DNA from: Rikenella sp031551865
GTDB lineage: Bacteria > Bacteroidota > Bacteroidia > Bacteroidales > Rikenellaceae
DNA: 64,000 bases
NCBI GenBank assembly: GCA_031551865.1
Contig: JAVBMY010000005.1
Span: 167,320-231,319, forward strand
Direction: 5' to 3'
Shown: in pieces, positions 25,867 to 34,284 of the stretch
Numbering within the stretch: position 1 is the stretch's first letter
How the letters are laid out: every line of letters begins with the position of its first letter
Translations under genes and position numbers: made by a program
The notes under the pieces: generated by a model
Seen by the model: the letters and a program-made list of their open reading frames with translations, nothing else
Databases searched by the model: none
What the model was told of the DNA's origin: nothing

Positions 25867-27792
25867 ATGGCGCAGCTACACGAGATATTACAGAAGCACT
25901 GGGGATACACGGAATTCCGCCCCCTGCAACGCGAAATCATCGAATCCGTCGCAGGCGGGCGCGACACTGTGGCCCTGCTCCCGACGGGCGGTGGCAAGTC
26001 GCTCACCTACCAGGTCCCCGCCCTCGCCCTCGAAGGGTTGACCATCGTGGTCACGCCGCTGATCGCCCTGATGAAAGACCAGGTCGACGCCCTGCGCCGT
26101 CGCGGCATCAACGCCGTGGCCGTCAACTCGGCCATGAGTGCCCGCGAAGTCGACATTGCCCTGAACAACTGTGTTTTCGGCGACGTCAAGCTCCTGTACA
26201 TTGCCCCCGAGCGCATCGGCACCCGCATGTTCACGGGCCGCGTGGCGAACATGAACGTGTCGCTCGTGGCTGTCGACGAAGCGCATTGTATCTCGGAGTG
26301 GGGTTACGACTTCCGCCCCAGCTACCTTGAAATCAAATCCCTGCGCGAAGTGCTGCCCGGAGTCCCTTTCCTGGCGGTGACCGCTACCGCCACGTCGCAA
26401 GTGCTCGACGACATTGTCCGAAACCTCGACCTCGAAGACCCGCAAGTTTTTCGCGGTAGTTTCGCCCGTCCCAACATCAGTTTCGTGGTACGCGAGGGCG
26501 AAAACAAAGCCGACCAGATGCTCCGCGTGATCCGAAGCGTGCCGGGCAGCGGCATCGTGTACGTGCGCACCCGCCGCCATGCCGAAGAGATTGCCGCCGC
26601 CCTGCGCGAAGAAGGCATCGCCGCCGAACACTACCACGCCGGGCTCGACTACCGCCTGCGTAGCGTCCGGCAGGAGGCGTGGCTCAAGGGGCAAATCCGC
26701 GTGATCGTGGCGACCAACGCCTTCGGTATGGGTATCGACAAAGCCGACGTACGTTTCGTAATCCACCACCGGATGCCCGACTCGGTCGAGGCTTACTATC
26801 AAGAAGCCGGACGGGCCGGGCGCGACGGGCTCAAGGCTTATGCCGTATTGATGCACGATGCGCAGGACACCGCCGTGGCCGGGCGGCGCATCGACATGGA
26901 ATTCCCGGCGATCCCCAAGATCCGCGAGGTCTACGAAGCCCTGTTCAACTACATCCAGATGGGCATCGGCAGCGGGCGCGAATTCGCCTCGGCATTCGAC
27001 CTGCAAGCCTTTTCGGTGCGGTTCAAACTTTTTCCGCTGACCGCTTTCAACGCCCTGAAAATTTTGGAAATGAACGGCTACCTGACCCTCACCGACCCCT
27101 CGGAAAGCCCCACGCGCATCATGTTCCGCATCGGGCGCGAGGAGCTCTACAAATTACAGGTGAGCCGGGCCGACCTCGAAGGATTCATTAAAGCCCTGTT
27201 GCGGAGTTATACGGGCCTGTTCACCGAACTCACAGCCATTGACGAGGAGTACCTCGCCTCGCGCAGCGGCTACACTACCGGAACCGTGGCGCAAATGCTC
27301 TACCAGCTTTCGGCAATGCGGGTGATCAGCTACGTCCCCCGCCGTAGCACGCCGCTGTTGATCCTCCACGAAAACCGGGTGCCGGCCGCCGACGTACACA
27401 TCCGGCCCGAGACCTACCACCGCCGCCGCGAAATGTCGCAACTGCGCGGAGCAGCCATGGCCGAATATGCCGAGAACCACACCATGTGCCGCAGCGTAAT
27501 GCTGCGCGAATATTTCGATGAGCAGGGAGCCAGGCCCTGCGGAGTGTGCGACGTGTGCCTGAGCCGACGCGACCGCGGACAATTCCGCACGGCCGAGGCT
27601 TTCGCCGGGGTCGAGCAGCAGCTCACCGAGGCGCTCCGGACGCTCACCGCCGGCGGGCGCGGGGCGACCATCCATTCGTTGGTCGCTTCGGTGCCGGGCC
27701 GTTCGATGCTGGTACTCACAGCCCTGCGCCGGCTGATCGCCGCGGGCCGGATCGCCCAGCAAAGCGACGGCACACTGATGCTGCCGGACTGA
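25867..27792 (+). CDS. recQ: ATP-dependent DNA helicase RecQ
   Basis: 641 aa 3'-5' DNA helicase in recombination and fork repair. Motif 0 is in YTEFRPLQREII and Walker A is LLPTGGGKSL (about 38-47). DEAH reads VDEAHCISEWGYDFRP, motif III is VTATAT, and the helicase C domain has GMGIDKADVRFVIH and YYQEAGRAGRDG. A zinc-binding RQC region follows with CRSVMLREYF and CGVCDVC. The last ~70 residues are a short HRDC-like or winged tail rather than a full second domain. The start at 25867 aligns with the family N-terminus, which matters because a -7 box lies only 4 nt upstream. Confidence 0.95.
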   Translation: MAQLHEILQKHWGYTEFRPLQREIIESVAGGRDTVALLPTGGGKSLTYQVPALALEGLTIVVTPLIALMKDQVDALRRRGINAVAVNSAMSAREVDIALNNCVFGDVKLLYIAPERIGTRMFTGRVANMNVSLVAVDEAHCISEWGYDFRPSYLEIKSLREVLPGVPFLAVTATATSQVLDDIVRNLDLEDPQVFRGSFARPNISFVVREGENKADQMLRVIRSVPGSGIVYVRTRRHAEEIAAALREEGIAAEHYHAGLDYRLRSVRQEAWLKGQIRVIVATNAFGMGIDKADVRFVIHHRMPDSVEAYYQEAGRAGRDGLKAYAVLMHDAQDTAVAGRRIDMEFPAIPKIREVYEALFNYIQMGIGSGREFASAFDLQAFSVRFKLFPLTAFNALKILEMNGYLTLTDPSESPTRIMFRIGREELYKLQVSRADLEGFIKALLRSYTGLFTELTAIDEEYLASRSGYTTGTVAQMLYQLSAMRVISYVPRRSTPLLILHENRVPAADVHIRPETYHRRREMSQLRGAAMAEYAENHTMCRSVMLREYFDEQGARPCGVCDVCLSRRDRGQFRTAEAFAGVEQQLTEALRTLTAGGRGATIHSLVASVPGRSMLVLTALRRLIAAGRIAQQSDGTLMLPD

Positions 27793-27924
27793 TCGGACAA
27801 ACCTTGCGAAATACCCGGACAAAATACAGCGGCACGCTTTTTGAACAATACCCTGAACAGATAAAATTATTAACCCGGCACCGGCGCTTCAACCCGCCGA
27901 AGCCACCGAATACCTGTTTTTATC

Positions 27925-28509
27925 ATGAAATTCGAACTCCCCCAACTGCCTTACGAATTGAATGCGCTCGAACCCGTAATAAGCGCCAAAACCCTTGAAT
28001 TCCACTGGGGCAAGCACCACGCCGCTTACATCAACAACCTCAACAACCTGATCGCCGGCACCCCCATGGAGAACGACACGCTCGAAGAGATCGTGCGCAA
28101 GGCCGAAGGCCCCGTGTTCAACAACGCCGCCCAAGCCTGGAACCACACGTTCTTCTTCTTCACACTCTCGCCCACGGCCCAGACGGCCCCGACCGGCAAG
28201 CTGCTCGAAGCCATCAACAGCACGTTCGGCTCGTTCGACAAATTCAAAGAAGAGTTCGCCAAAGCCGGCGTCGGGCTGTTCGGTTCGGGTTGGGCGTGGC
28301 TGTCGGTGCGCGACGGCAAGCTCGAAGTATCGCAGGGTCCCAACGCTTCGAACCCGATGGTCAGCGGCGCCATTCCGCTACTCACCGCCGACGTGTGGGA
28401 ACACGCCTACTACCTCGACTACCAGAACCGCCGCCCCGATTTCCTGAGCGGCCTATGGAGCATCATCGACTGGAAGATCGTAGAGAAACGTTACGAGGAA
28501 ACGCTGTAA
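27925..28509 (+). CDS. sodB: Superoxide dismutase, Fe/Mn family
   Basis: 194 aa cytoplasmic enzyme that dismutates superoxide. Metal ligands are His in FHWGKHHAAY (about 27), His in AAQAWNHTFFF (about 75), Asp in DVWEHAYYLDY and the following His (about 157-161). The Gln before WNH (AAQAWNH) is typical of the Fe-type group. Bacteroides enzymes of this group are known to work with Fe or Mn, so metal choice is left open. The start at 27925 gives the standard MKFELPQLPYE. A 130 bp gap separates it from recQ. No oxidative-stress regulator is adjacent. Confidence 0.94.
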   Translation: MKFELPQLPYELNALEPVISAKTLEFHWGKHHAAYINNLNNLIAGTPMENDTLEEIVRKAEGPVFNNAAQAWNHTFFFFTLSPTAQTAPTGKLLEAINSTFGSFDKFKEEFAKAGVGLFGSGWAWLSVRDGKLEVSQGPNASNPMVSGAIPLLTADVWEHAYYLDYQNRRPDFLSGLWSIIDWKIVEKRYEETL

Positions 28510-28680
28510 CCCGGCGTGGCGCGGTGATTTTCGTTATTATCGCAAAGCATCAGGAGCATGCCCCCCCCGGCGCGGCGACAAGAACTTTGTTCAAAAGCCG
28601 GCGAAACGAAGGGGACCGGCGCCATCCCGAGCCTTTCGGTTTCGCTCCGGATAAACTCCGCCGAAGAAATCTTCCTGTAA

Positions 28681-28774
28681 TGTCATCCTGAGTGCAACGA
28701 AGGATCTGCTCCTTATCTTTACGGAGTAGATCCTTCGCTTTGTTCCGGCCTGCCCAACCCCGTCATTGCGAGGG
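28681..28774. repeat. Family A-like repeat (copy A8) with a family B tip
   Basis: TGTCATCCTGAGTGCAACG starts the left arm at 28681. GGATCTGCTCC and GGAGTAGATCC form the inner dyad. The right tip has decayed, and a family B tip CGTCATTGCGAGG follows at 28761. Together they fill much of the 304 bp gap 28510-28813, which holds no gene. Confidence 0.6.
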
Positions 28775-28797
28775 GAAAAAAGCCCGGTTTCTTTACG

Positions 28798-28805
28798 TAC
28801 CTTTG
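28798..28805 (+). promoter_or_regulatory. -7 box just upstream of the RsmI-like gene
   Basis: TACCTTTG ends 8 nt before the ATG at 28814, so the leader would be only a few nucleotides. No clear -33 element. Confidence 0.5.
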
Positions 28806-28813
28806 CTCCTGCT

Positions 28814-29548
28814 ATGGCCACCCTCTACCTGATCCCCACCCCCATCGGCGACACTGCGGCGCTCGACGCCTCGATTCCTGCAGCCAATCTTGCAGTGATC
28901 GGGGCGCTGGACTATTTTGTCGTCGAAAACGTCCGGACGGCGCGCCGCTTCCTTTCGCGGCTGCGTTCCGAAGGGCTGGCCGGGATCGCCCCCATCGATT
29001 CGCTACACTTTACCGAGCTGAACGAACATACCGATCCGGATTCGGTGCCGGAACTACTCGCCCCCGCGCTGCGCGAAGGGCGTGATGTCGGCCTGATGTC
29101 GGAGGCGGGCCTGCCTTGCGTGGCCGACCCGGGAGCATTGCTGGTAGCAGCCGCCCACCGGGCAGGCCTGAAGGTCGTCCCACTGACTGGCGCTTCGTCT
29201 ATCATGCTGGCGCTGATGGCATCGGGTGCCAACGGCCAGTCGTTCACCTTCAACGGCTACCTGCCGGTCAAACAACCCGACCGCAGCCGAGCCATCGCCC
29301 ATTACGAACGCCGCGCCCGTACCGAGGGCCAGACCCAGATCTTCATCGAGGCCCCGTACCGCAACACGAAACTACTGGAAGAACTGACGGCCGCCTGCGC
29401 TCCGCAAACGATGCTTTGCGTAGCGGCCGACCTGCTCGAACCGTCTCAGCTCATCCTGTCGCGTAGCATCGCAGACTGGCGCGCCGGGCAAAAAAAAGAC
29501 GGGACGCCTGATCTTAACAAGCGTCCCGCGATATTCATCCTGTTCTAA
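28814..29548 (+). CDS. RsmI-like SAM-dependent methyltransferase (tetrapyrrole methylase fold)
   Basis: 244 aa. The N-terminus LYLIPTPIGD resembles RsmI (16S rRNA 2'-O-methylation of C1402), followed by VENVRTARRFL, GLMSEAGLPCVADPGALLVAAAH (SAM-binding region) and LTGASSIMLALMASGANGQSFTFNGYLP, then FIEAPYRN. It is shorter than E. coli RsmI and the N-terminal loop differs (IGDTAALDA in place of GNLGDIT). It thus belongs to the divergent Bacteroidetes branch, and exact target specificity is uncertain. Its last codons overlap a minus-strand terminator hairpin (29490-29528) that serves the convergent gene. Confidence 0.85.
   Translation: MATLYLIPTPIGDTAALDASIPAANLAVIGALDYFVVENVRTARRFLSRLRSEGLAGIAPIDSLHFTELNEHTDPDSVPELLAPALREGRDVGLMSEAGLPCVADPGALLVAAAHRAGLKVVPLTGASSIMLALMASGANGQSFTFNGYLPVKQPDRSRAIAHYERRARTEGQTQIFIEAPYRNTKLLEELTAACAPQTMLCVAADLLEPSQLILSRSIADWRAGQKKDGTPDLNKRPAIFILF
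29490..29528 (-). terminator. Terminator of the FKBP-like gene, embedded in the opposite gene
   Basis: CGGGACGC (29500-29507) pairs with 29521-29528. On the minus strand the stem is followed by TCTTTTTTTT (A run 29490-29497). It lies 35 bp past the FKBP-like stop and wholly inside the coding end of the RsmI-like gene. Confidence 0.85.
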
Positions 29549-29562
29549 GCCAGCGAGAAGGG

Positions 29563-30639
29563 TTATTCCCCTGCTGCTGCATCGTCGATGGCTTTCTTCT
29601 CTTCATCGGTCAACACGTGCAGGAAAATCAGGGTAGGCTGGTAGATCCCTATCTCGGGGGTATTCGAGGGTTTGCCTTCGTTCCCATAGGTCCACTGCGA
29701 CATCGACACGATCTGCGCTTTTTCTCCTTTTTTCATCTGCATGGCTGCGTGCCGAACGATATCGTTGTCGCCTCGCGGAGTTCCGCAAATCAGGTACAGG
29801 GGGAAATAGTCATTGACGTCGCTGTTGTAGACATTAAACTTCGCCGCGATGGTATCGAGGTTGGTGGTCAGCAGGAAACCATCCATGTAATATTGCGCAT
29901 AATTCACAAAGACCGACGAATCGGAAGTAATCGTATCTCCGGCCGGATTTTCAAACAGCTTATGGAGAAAAGCACCGTAATATCGTTCCGGGTTATTGCC
30001 GGTGGTGTTTTTGATCTCTTCGTCGGGCGACAAGCCCCAGTTTATCTTGGCATAGTTCCGTACCGAGTCGCGTTCCCAGATGTAGGCGTCGGAGATGACG
30101 TCTTTCAGCCTTACATCGAAGATCACGGGCAGGTTGGCGTACGTAGCCGACTCTCCCGTATAGGCTTCATTCATTGACATGGCCGAAGCATATCCCTGAT
30201 CCGAGGGTATATATATCCTGACGGAGTCGCCGACATGCAGGCTTTTCAGCCCCTCGATCAGGCCTTTGCACAAACGGGCATTATCCGATGTGAATACGAT
30301 CAGTTCATCGCTATAATGAGTGGTATAGGCAAATCTGCCCACGCGTTTTGAGATCGAGTCGGTGCGGGTAAAGAACACTTCGTCTTTGAAGGTACGGGCG
30401 TTGTAGTTGAGCATCACCCACGAATGCCCCAACACCGGCATCTTGCCGGCGGCAGGCCCGTGCTCGATGTATTCTACATACACATTCCCTACGGCTACCG
30501 CATTGGGGGCGTTCTTTTTCACCCAGGCGTCGAACGTATCGCGGGAGAGCCGGGTGCCTATGTCCTCCTCGTTGGCGGCACATGAGCTCATGACGGCGGC
30601 GGCAACGAAAGGTATGATTATCGACAGGTATCGTTTCAT
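29563..30639 (-). CDS. FKBP-like lipoprotein (tandem FKBP-type folds), function unknown
   Basis: 358 aa from the start at 30639 (MKRYLSIIIPF). The lipoprotein signal ends MSSC (Cys about 20). Residues of about 55-175 look like an FKBP-type peptidyl-prolyl isomerase domain: EVFFTRTDS, then LIEGLKSLHVGDSVRIYIPSDQGYAS. Residues of about 235-345 form a second, weaker copy (DGFLLTTNLDT, AMQMKKGEKAQIVSMSQWTYG and an ending PTLIFLHVL). Isomerase activity is inferred, not certain, as active-site aromatics are only partly kept. It would sit in the periplasm on a membrane. A promoter and a 165-nt leader with two repeated hairpins lie upstream; a terminator lies inside the convergent gene. Confidence 0.75.
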   Translation of the reverse strand: MKRYLSIIIPFVAAAVMSSCAANEEDIGTRLSRDTFDAWVKKNAPNAVAVGNVYVEYIEHGPAAGKMPVLGHSWVMLNYNARTFKDEVFFTRTDSISKRVGRFAYTTHYSDELIVFTSDNARLCKGLIEGLKSLHVGDSVRIYIPSDQGYASAMSMNEAYTGESATYANLPVIFDVRLKDVISDAYIWERDSVRNYAKINWGLSPDEEIKNTTGNNPERYYGAFLHKLFENPAGDTITSDSSVFVNYAQYYMDGFLLTTNLDTIAAKFNVYNSDVNDYFPLYLICGTPRGDNDIVRHAAMQMKKGEKAQIVSMSQWTYGNEGKPSNTPEIGIYQPTLIFLHVLTDEEKKAIDDAAAGE

Positions 30640-30664
30640 TGGGGTCAGGTTGGTTTCATTCGAC

Positions 30665-30776
30665 GTTTTCACGCTCGGCACCGTCCGTGTAACGGCCGTG
30701 CCCTCGGGTCAAAACACTGGGCTTTTGCCCTTCGTTTTTCACGCTCGGCACCGTCCGTGTAACGGCCGTGCCCTCG
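30665..30776 (-). repeat. Direct duplication of a hairpin-forming 42 bp unit in the FKBP-like leader
   Basis: Copies at 30665-30706 and about 30735-30776 share TTTTCACGCTCGGCACCGTC and the following 20 bp, offset by 70 bp. Each contains GGCAC...GTGCC. A partial inverted copy, GAGCGTGAAAAC, lies at 30867-30878. If transcribed on the minus strand they form two successive hairpins ahead of the lipoprotein start. The rest of the 304 bp gap holds only the promoter. Confidence 0.75.
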
Positions 30777-30809
30777 CTAATCAAAACGTTCGTGGTATAA
30801 TGGTCTTCG

Positions 30810-30840
30810 CAAAGGTAATACTTTCGCCATAGATAGCAAC
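30810..30840 (-). promoter_or_regulatory. Promoter of the FKBP-like lipoprotein gene
   Basis: Minus-strand GTTG (30837-30840), 19 bp spacer and TACCTTTG (30810-30817) fit the Bacteroidetes promoter pattern. It predicts a leader of about 165 nt containing both repeat hairpins. Confidence 0.65.
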
Positions 30841-30943
30841 GCTCCGGCAACGGTTTTTCGTATGGGGAGCGTGAAAACAAGGGGTGCGGGCCGGCAATGC
30901 CCCCCCGGAACGGGGAGGTGCAGGAGCGAGGCCCCCGGGGTTC

Positions 30944-32737
30944 TCAGTGCTTGCGGCGGCTTCCCGGCGTACGCACGGGATACGAGGCACTACGGGGCGC
31001 TCCGCGGCGGATGCGGCTTCCGGTCTCGTCGCCATAGCCGCCGCTCTTGCGGTTATTGCCGCCACCGCTGTAGGCCACCACAGATTTGGACTTACGGGGG
31101 TTCGAACGATACTCGCCGCGGTCGGTGATCAGGCCCCCTTCGCCGCGTTCGGTCTGTTTTTCGTCCTCTTTGGCAATTTTGGCGAGCGGACGCTCGTCGA
31201 CCGCGTTGCCCGAGGCATTGAGCTTGCGGATGGCCTGTTCGGCGTCGTGGAACGGGATGGTAGCGAAAGAAAATTCGTCCATGCAGCGCACGTCGTCGAT
31301 CTTCTGGTCGGGGATACCGCACTCTTTTTTGAGCAATTCGACAATCATTTTCGGTCGGTAACCGTCGCGCTTGCCGAGCCCGATGAACAGGCGGGCCGTG
31401 CCGCGGCGGTCAACATCGATGCGGCGGATCTCGGGGTAGTTACTCTCGTCGAGTTCGTTCTTAAAAGCCAGGCGCAGGAGAGAGGCGAGCGCTACGTCGG
31501 GGTCGATGTCGGCCAGCATTTCGCGAGCCATATCCATGTAATCGGCATAGTTTTCGTCTTCGACGATCTGCGTAAGTTCCTCTTTGATGTTCTCTTTCTT
31601 GACCTCGACGATGTCCTGGGCCGTGGGGAGCGTTTCCTTGCGGATATTGGCCTTCACGTGGCGCTGCATGGCCACGAACTGGCGGTACTCCGAACTCGAA
31701 ATAAAGGTGATCGCCGTGCCTTCGTTCCCGGCGCGGCCCGTGCGGCCGATGCGGTGGACGTAGGACTCAGGATCCTGCGGCAGCGAGTAGTTGATGACGT
31801 GAGTGAGGTTGGTGACGTCGATCCCACGGGCCGCCACGTCGGTGGCCACCATGATGTTGGCGTGTTTCTTCTTGAACTTGGCGAGAATCTTTTCGCGCTG
31901 GGCCTGCGACACGTCGCCGTGGAGGCCTTCGGCGGCATAGCCGCGGTCGAGTAACGCCGCCACCAGTTGGTCAACGGCCACTTTGGTGCGGCAAAAGACG
32001 ATGCCGTAGAAATCGTTCTCGACGTCGATAATACGGGTCAGGGCGTCGAACTTGTCGCTTTCGCGCACCTCGAAATAGATCTGGTCGGTGAGGTCGGTGA
32101 CGAGTTGTTTGTTCTCGACTTTGATGACCTCGGTGTCGCGCATGTACTTGTTCGACAGCTTGACGATACGGTCGGGCATCGTGGCCGAGAACAGGAAGAT
32201 GCGCCGGCCCTCGTGGGTATGGCTCAGGATTTCGTCGACGTCGTCAATAAAGCCCATGTTGAGCATTTCGTCGGCCTCGTCGAGCACGAGCCATTGCAGT
32301 TGCGACAGGTCGAGCGTGCCGCGGCGCAGATGGTCGAGGATACGGCCGGGGGTGCCGACCACAATGTCAACGCCCTGTTTGAGCCTTCGTAGCTGTTCGT
32401 TCATGGCTGCCCCGCCGTAGATGGGGGTCACCTTGATGTAGCCCTTGCGGAACGATTGTATCTCGTCGGTGACTTGTATGGCCAGTTCGCGCGTGGGGGT
32501 AAGGATCAGGGCCTGAACGGCCTGCCCTGTGGGGGTGAGTTGCTCGATGATGGGCAAGCCGAAAGCGGCAGTCTTGCCGGTACCGGTCTGGGCCTGGGCG
32601 ATCACGTCGTGGTCGTTGCCGAGCAACACGGGGATCGTAAGGCGTTGTATGGGCGAGGGGGTCTCAAAACCCTTGGCCTGTAAGGCTTCGAGGGTTGCCT
32701 CGGAGAGGCCGAGCTCGCGGAATTCTTCTAAGATCAT
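30944..32737 (-). CDS. DEAD-box RNA helicase with DbpA-type RNA-binding domain (DeaD/CsdA type)
   Basis: 597 aa ATP-dependent RNA helicase, likely in ribosome assembly or RNA decay. N-terminal Q motif FETPSPIQ, Walker A AQTGTGKT (about 44-51), DEAD in VLDEADEMLNM and SAT in FSATMP. The second RecA domain has DVAARGIDV and HRIGRTGRAG. A C-terminal RRM-like DbpA domain (about 455-530) shows RLFIGLGKRDGYRP. The last ~60 residues are basic, Gly/Ser/Arg-rich and disordered. The -7 box TACCTTTG at 32784-32791 gives a leader of about 40 nt. A weak GC hairpin with a U-rich tail around 30874-30905 may terminate it. Confidence 0.93.
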   Translation of the reverse strand: MILEEFRELGLSEATLEALQAKGFETPSPIQRLTIPVLLGNDHDVIAQAQTGTGKTAAFGLPIIEQLTPTGQAVQALILTPTRELAIQVTDEIQSFRKGYIKVTPIYGGAAMNEQLRRLKQGVDIVVGTPGRILDHLRRGTLDLSQLQWLVLDEADEMLNMGFIDDVDEILSHTHEGRRIFLFSATMPDRIVKLSNKYMRDTEVIKVENKQLVTDLTDQIYFEVRESDKFDALTRIIDVENDFYGIVFCRTKVAVDQLVAALLDRGYAAEGLHGDVSQAQREKILAKFKKKHANIMVATDVAARGIDVTNLTHVINYSLPQDPESYVHRIGRTGRAGNEGTAITFISSSEYRQFVAMQRHVKANIRKETLPTAQDIVEVKKENIKEELTQIVEDENYADYMDMAREMLADIDPDVALASLLRLAFKNELDESNYPEIRRIDVDRRGTARLFIGLGKRDGYRPKMIVELLKKECGIPDQKIDDVRCMDEFSFATIPFHDAEQAIRKLNASGNAVDERPLAKIAKEDEKQTERGEGGLITDRGEYRSNPRKSKSVVAYSGGGNNRKSGGYGDETGSRIRRGAPRSASYPVRTPGSRRKH

Positions 32738-32783
32738 GGTTTCGTGTGTCTTTTCCGTACGTTACTTCAAAATTAAAGGTGCG

Positions 32784-32791
32784 CAAAGGTA
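32784..32791 (-). promoter_or_regulatory. -7 box of the DEAD-box helicase gene
   Basis: TACCTTTG on the minus strand, 46 bp upstream of the ATG at 32737. No TTTG at the right spacing. Confidence 0.5.
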
Positions 32792-32835
32792 CGGTTTTTC
32801 AAGCTGTAAAATCGTTTTTTATGAAAACGATCTTG

Positions 32836-32988
32836 CAGCTTTATTGTTGTCGGGGTAGGTGTTTTTCGAATTTACGAGACTTCTGACAACCGTTTTTTCT
32901 TCGGGTATCGGTATTTTCGGGTATATAGACGCTTCGCGCCTGGCCCCGAAAATACCAACACCTGAAAAACACCTACCCGATAAAGCTG
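32836..32988. repeat. Complex 153 bp nested palindrome between thiL and the DEAD-box gene
   Basis: The outer arm CAGCTTTAT (32836-32844) pairs with 32980-32988. The middle arm GGGTAGGTGTTTTTC (32853-32867) pairs exactly with 32964-32978, and the inner arm GGTATTTTCGGG (32910-32921) pairs exactly with 32945-32956. A further dyad, AAGCTG...CAGCTT, lies immediately left (32801-32841). The sequence is unrelated to families A and B. It could end thiL transcripts or be a decayed mobile element. Confidence 0.8.
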
Positions 32989-33028
32989 GGTGGGGAGTGA
33001 AGGGAAGAGGAAGGGATTTCGGCGGGAT

Positions 33029-34057
33029 TTATCCGCGCTGCGTCCAGTCGGGCGACTGGAGGCGGATCTCGGCTCCGTCGGGCGTGACCAGCGCCGCCCC
33101 GGCCGAAGCGGCCGTGACGTGCCCGATCACGTCGATGCCGGGCATCGTCAGCAACTCTCTATGGCTGGTCAACGGAGCCGCAAACAGCAACTCGAAATCA
33201 TCGCCCCCGTTGAGAGCGGCCACCACCGGATCGAGGTGTAGCTCTTCGGCGGCCAAGAAGGTTTCCGAGGCGATCGGGAGCTTGTCGAGATAGATGCGCG
33301 CGCCTGCTTCGCTGCGGCGGCACAGGTGCAACACGGCCGAAGCGAGGCCGCGCGTCACGTCGATCATGGCCGTGGGGCAGATACCCGCTTCGCGCAGCGC
33401 CGCGAGAATATCGACCCGAGCCGACGGGCGGAGTTGCCGCCCGAGGATGTATTCGTAGCCGTCAAGTTTGGGTTGCGTCACGGCGTTGCCTTTCAGCACC
33501 CGCTTTTCACGCTCAAGTACTTGGAGACCCATGTACGCCGCACCCAGGTTACCTGTCACGCAGAGCAGGTCGCCCGGGGCGGCGCCGCTACGCAGGGTCA
33601 GTTCGCCGGGCGCGCAGCTTCCGATCACGGTGGCTGCGAGCGACAGACCCGTCAGCGAAGCCGAGGTGTTTCCGCCGATCAGCGACAGGTCGTAGTCGTC
33701 GCAGCCGCGCCTGACCCCGGCGTAGAGTTCTTCGGCCTGCTCGACCGAGAATCGCGCCGAAAGGGCGATGCTCACGGTCAGGTATTCGGCACGGGCGTTC
33801 ATCGCGCAGACGTTCGACACGGCCGCCACCACGAGTTTGTAGCCGAGGTGCTGCAGCGGCGTGTAACTCAGGTCGAAGTCGATGCCTTCGAGCATCGTGG
33901 CCTGGCTGATGATCTCAAGCTCCGGGCCGCGATCGATGACAGCCGCGTCGTCGCCGATCCCTTGCCGGAGCGCGCTGTCGGGGTTGGTGGTGAACGGGGC
34001 GGTGAGCTGTTCGATGAACGCCACTTTGCCCAAGGCGGATATTTCGGTGTGTTTCAT
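33029..34057 (-). CDS. thiL: Thiamine-monophosphate kinase
   Basis: 342 aa from 34057 (MKHTEISALGKVAFIE). It phosphorylates thiamine monophosphate to the active cofactor thiamine pyrophosphate. AIR synthase-like fold. Features are GIGDDAAVI (about 32-40, Mg-ATP binding), EGIDFDLSYTPLQHLGYKLVVAAVSNVCAMNA (metal-binding Asp), GGNTSAS and TGNLGAAYMGL, and later IDVTRGLASAVLHL and GGDDFELLFA. All blocks are present. The codons upstream of 34057 run into a repeat element and were not used. No thi operon or TPP riboswitch is adjacent. Confidence 0.93.
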   Translation of the reverse strand: MKHTEISALGKVAFIEQLTAPFTTNPDSALRQGIGDDAAVIDRGPELEIISQATMLEGIDFDLSYTPLQHLGYKLVVAAVSNVCAMNARAEYLTVSIALSARFSVEQAEELYAGVRRGCDDYDLSLIGGNTSASLTGLSLAATVIGSCAPGELTLRSGAAPGDLLCVTGNLGAAYMGLQVLEREKRVLKGNAVTQPKLDGYEYILGRQLRPSARVDILAALREAGICPTAMIDVTRGLASAVLHLCRRSEAGARIYLDKLPIASETFLAAEELHLDPVVAALNGGDDFELLFAAPLTSHRELLTMPGIDVIGHVTAASAGAALVTPDGAEIRLQSPDWTQRG

Positions 34058-34089
34058 AAGCTGTTCGTAATCTGTTGATTGAGCAAATA

Positions 34090-34170
34090 AGCGACTTCCA
34101 GCCGCAGGCGGCGCAGTCATCTTCTCTCCTGCGGGAAGACTGGCGCAGGCTTAGCGCCCTCGCAATGACG
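34090..34170. repeat. Family B element (copy B3), left tip missing
   Basis: The right tip CCCTCGCAATGACG is intact (ends about 34168). The left side starts inside the element (AGCCGCAGGCGGCG). It lies between thiL and adk. Confidence 0.5.
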
Positions 34171-34251
34171 CTACTCAGGGTTACGGCCTGCCGTATATCC
34201 CATATGCTCCCGGTCGGCGCACCTAAAGGTACTATTTCTAAATTTATTTTT

Positions 34252-34259
34252 TAACTTTG
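34252..34259 (+). promoter_or_regulatory. -7 box of adk
   Basis: TAACTTTG, 25 bp upstream of the adk ATG, matches TAnnTTTG. No clear -33 element. Confidence 0.5.
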
Positions 34260-34284
34260 TAGTTCGCCTTCTCATGTAACACCC

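Noticed and set aside
33029..34057. TPP riboswitch near thiL, FMN riboswitch near ribH, or biotin operator near bioB
   Set aside because: Upstream regions contain repeat elements or short leaders, and none of the conserved riboswitch cores is present.
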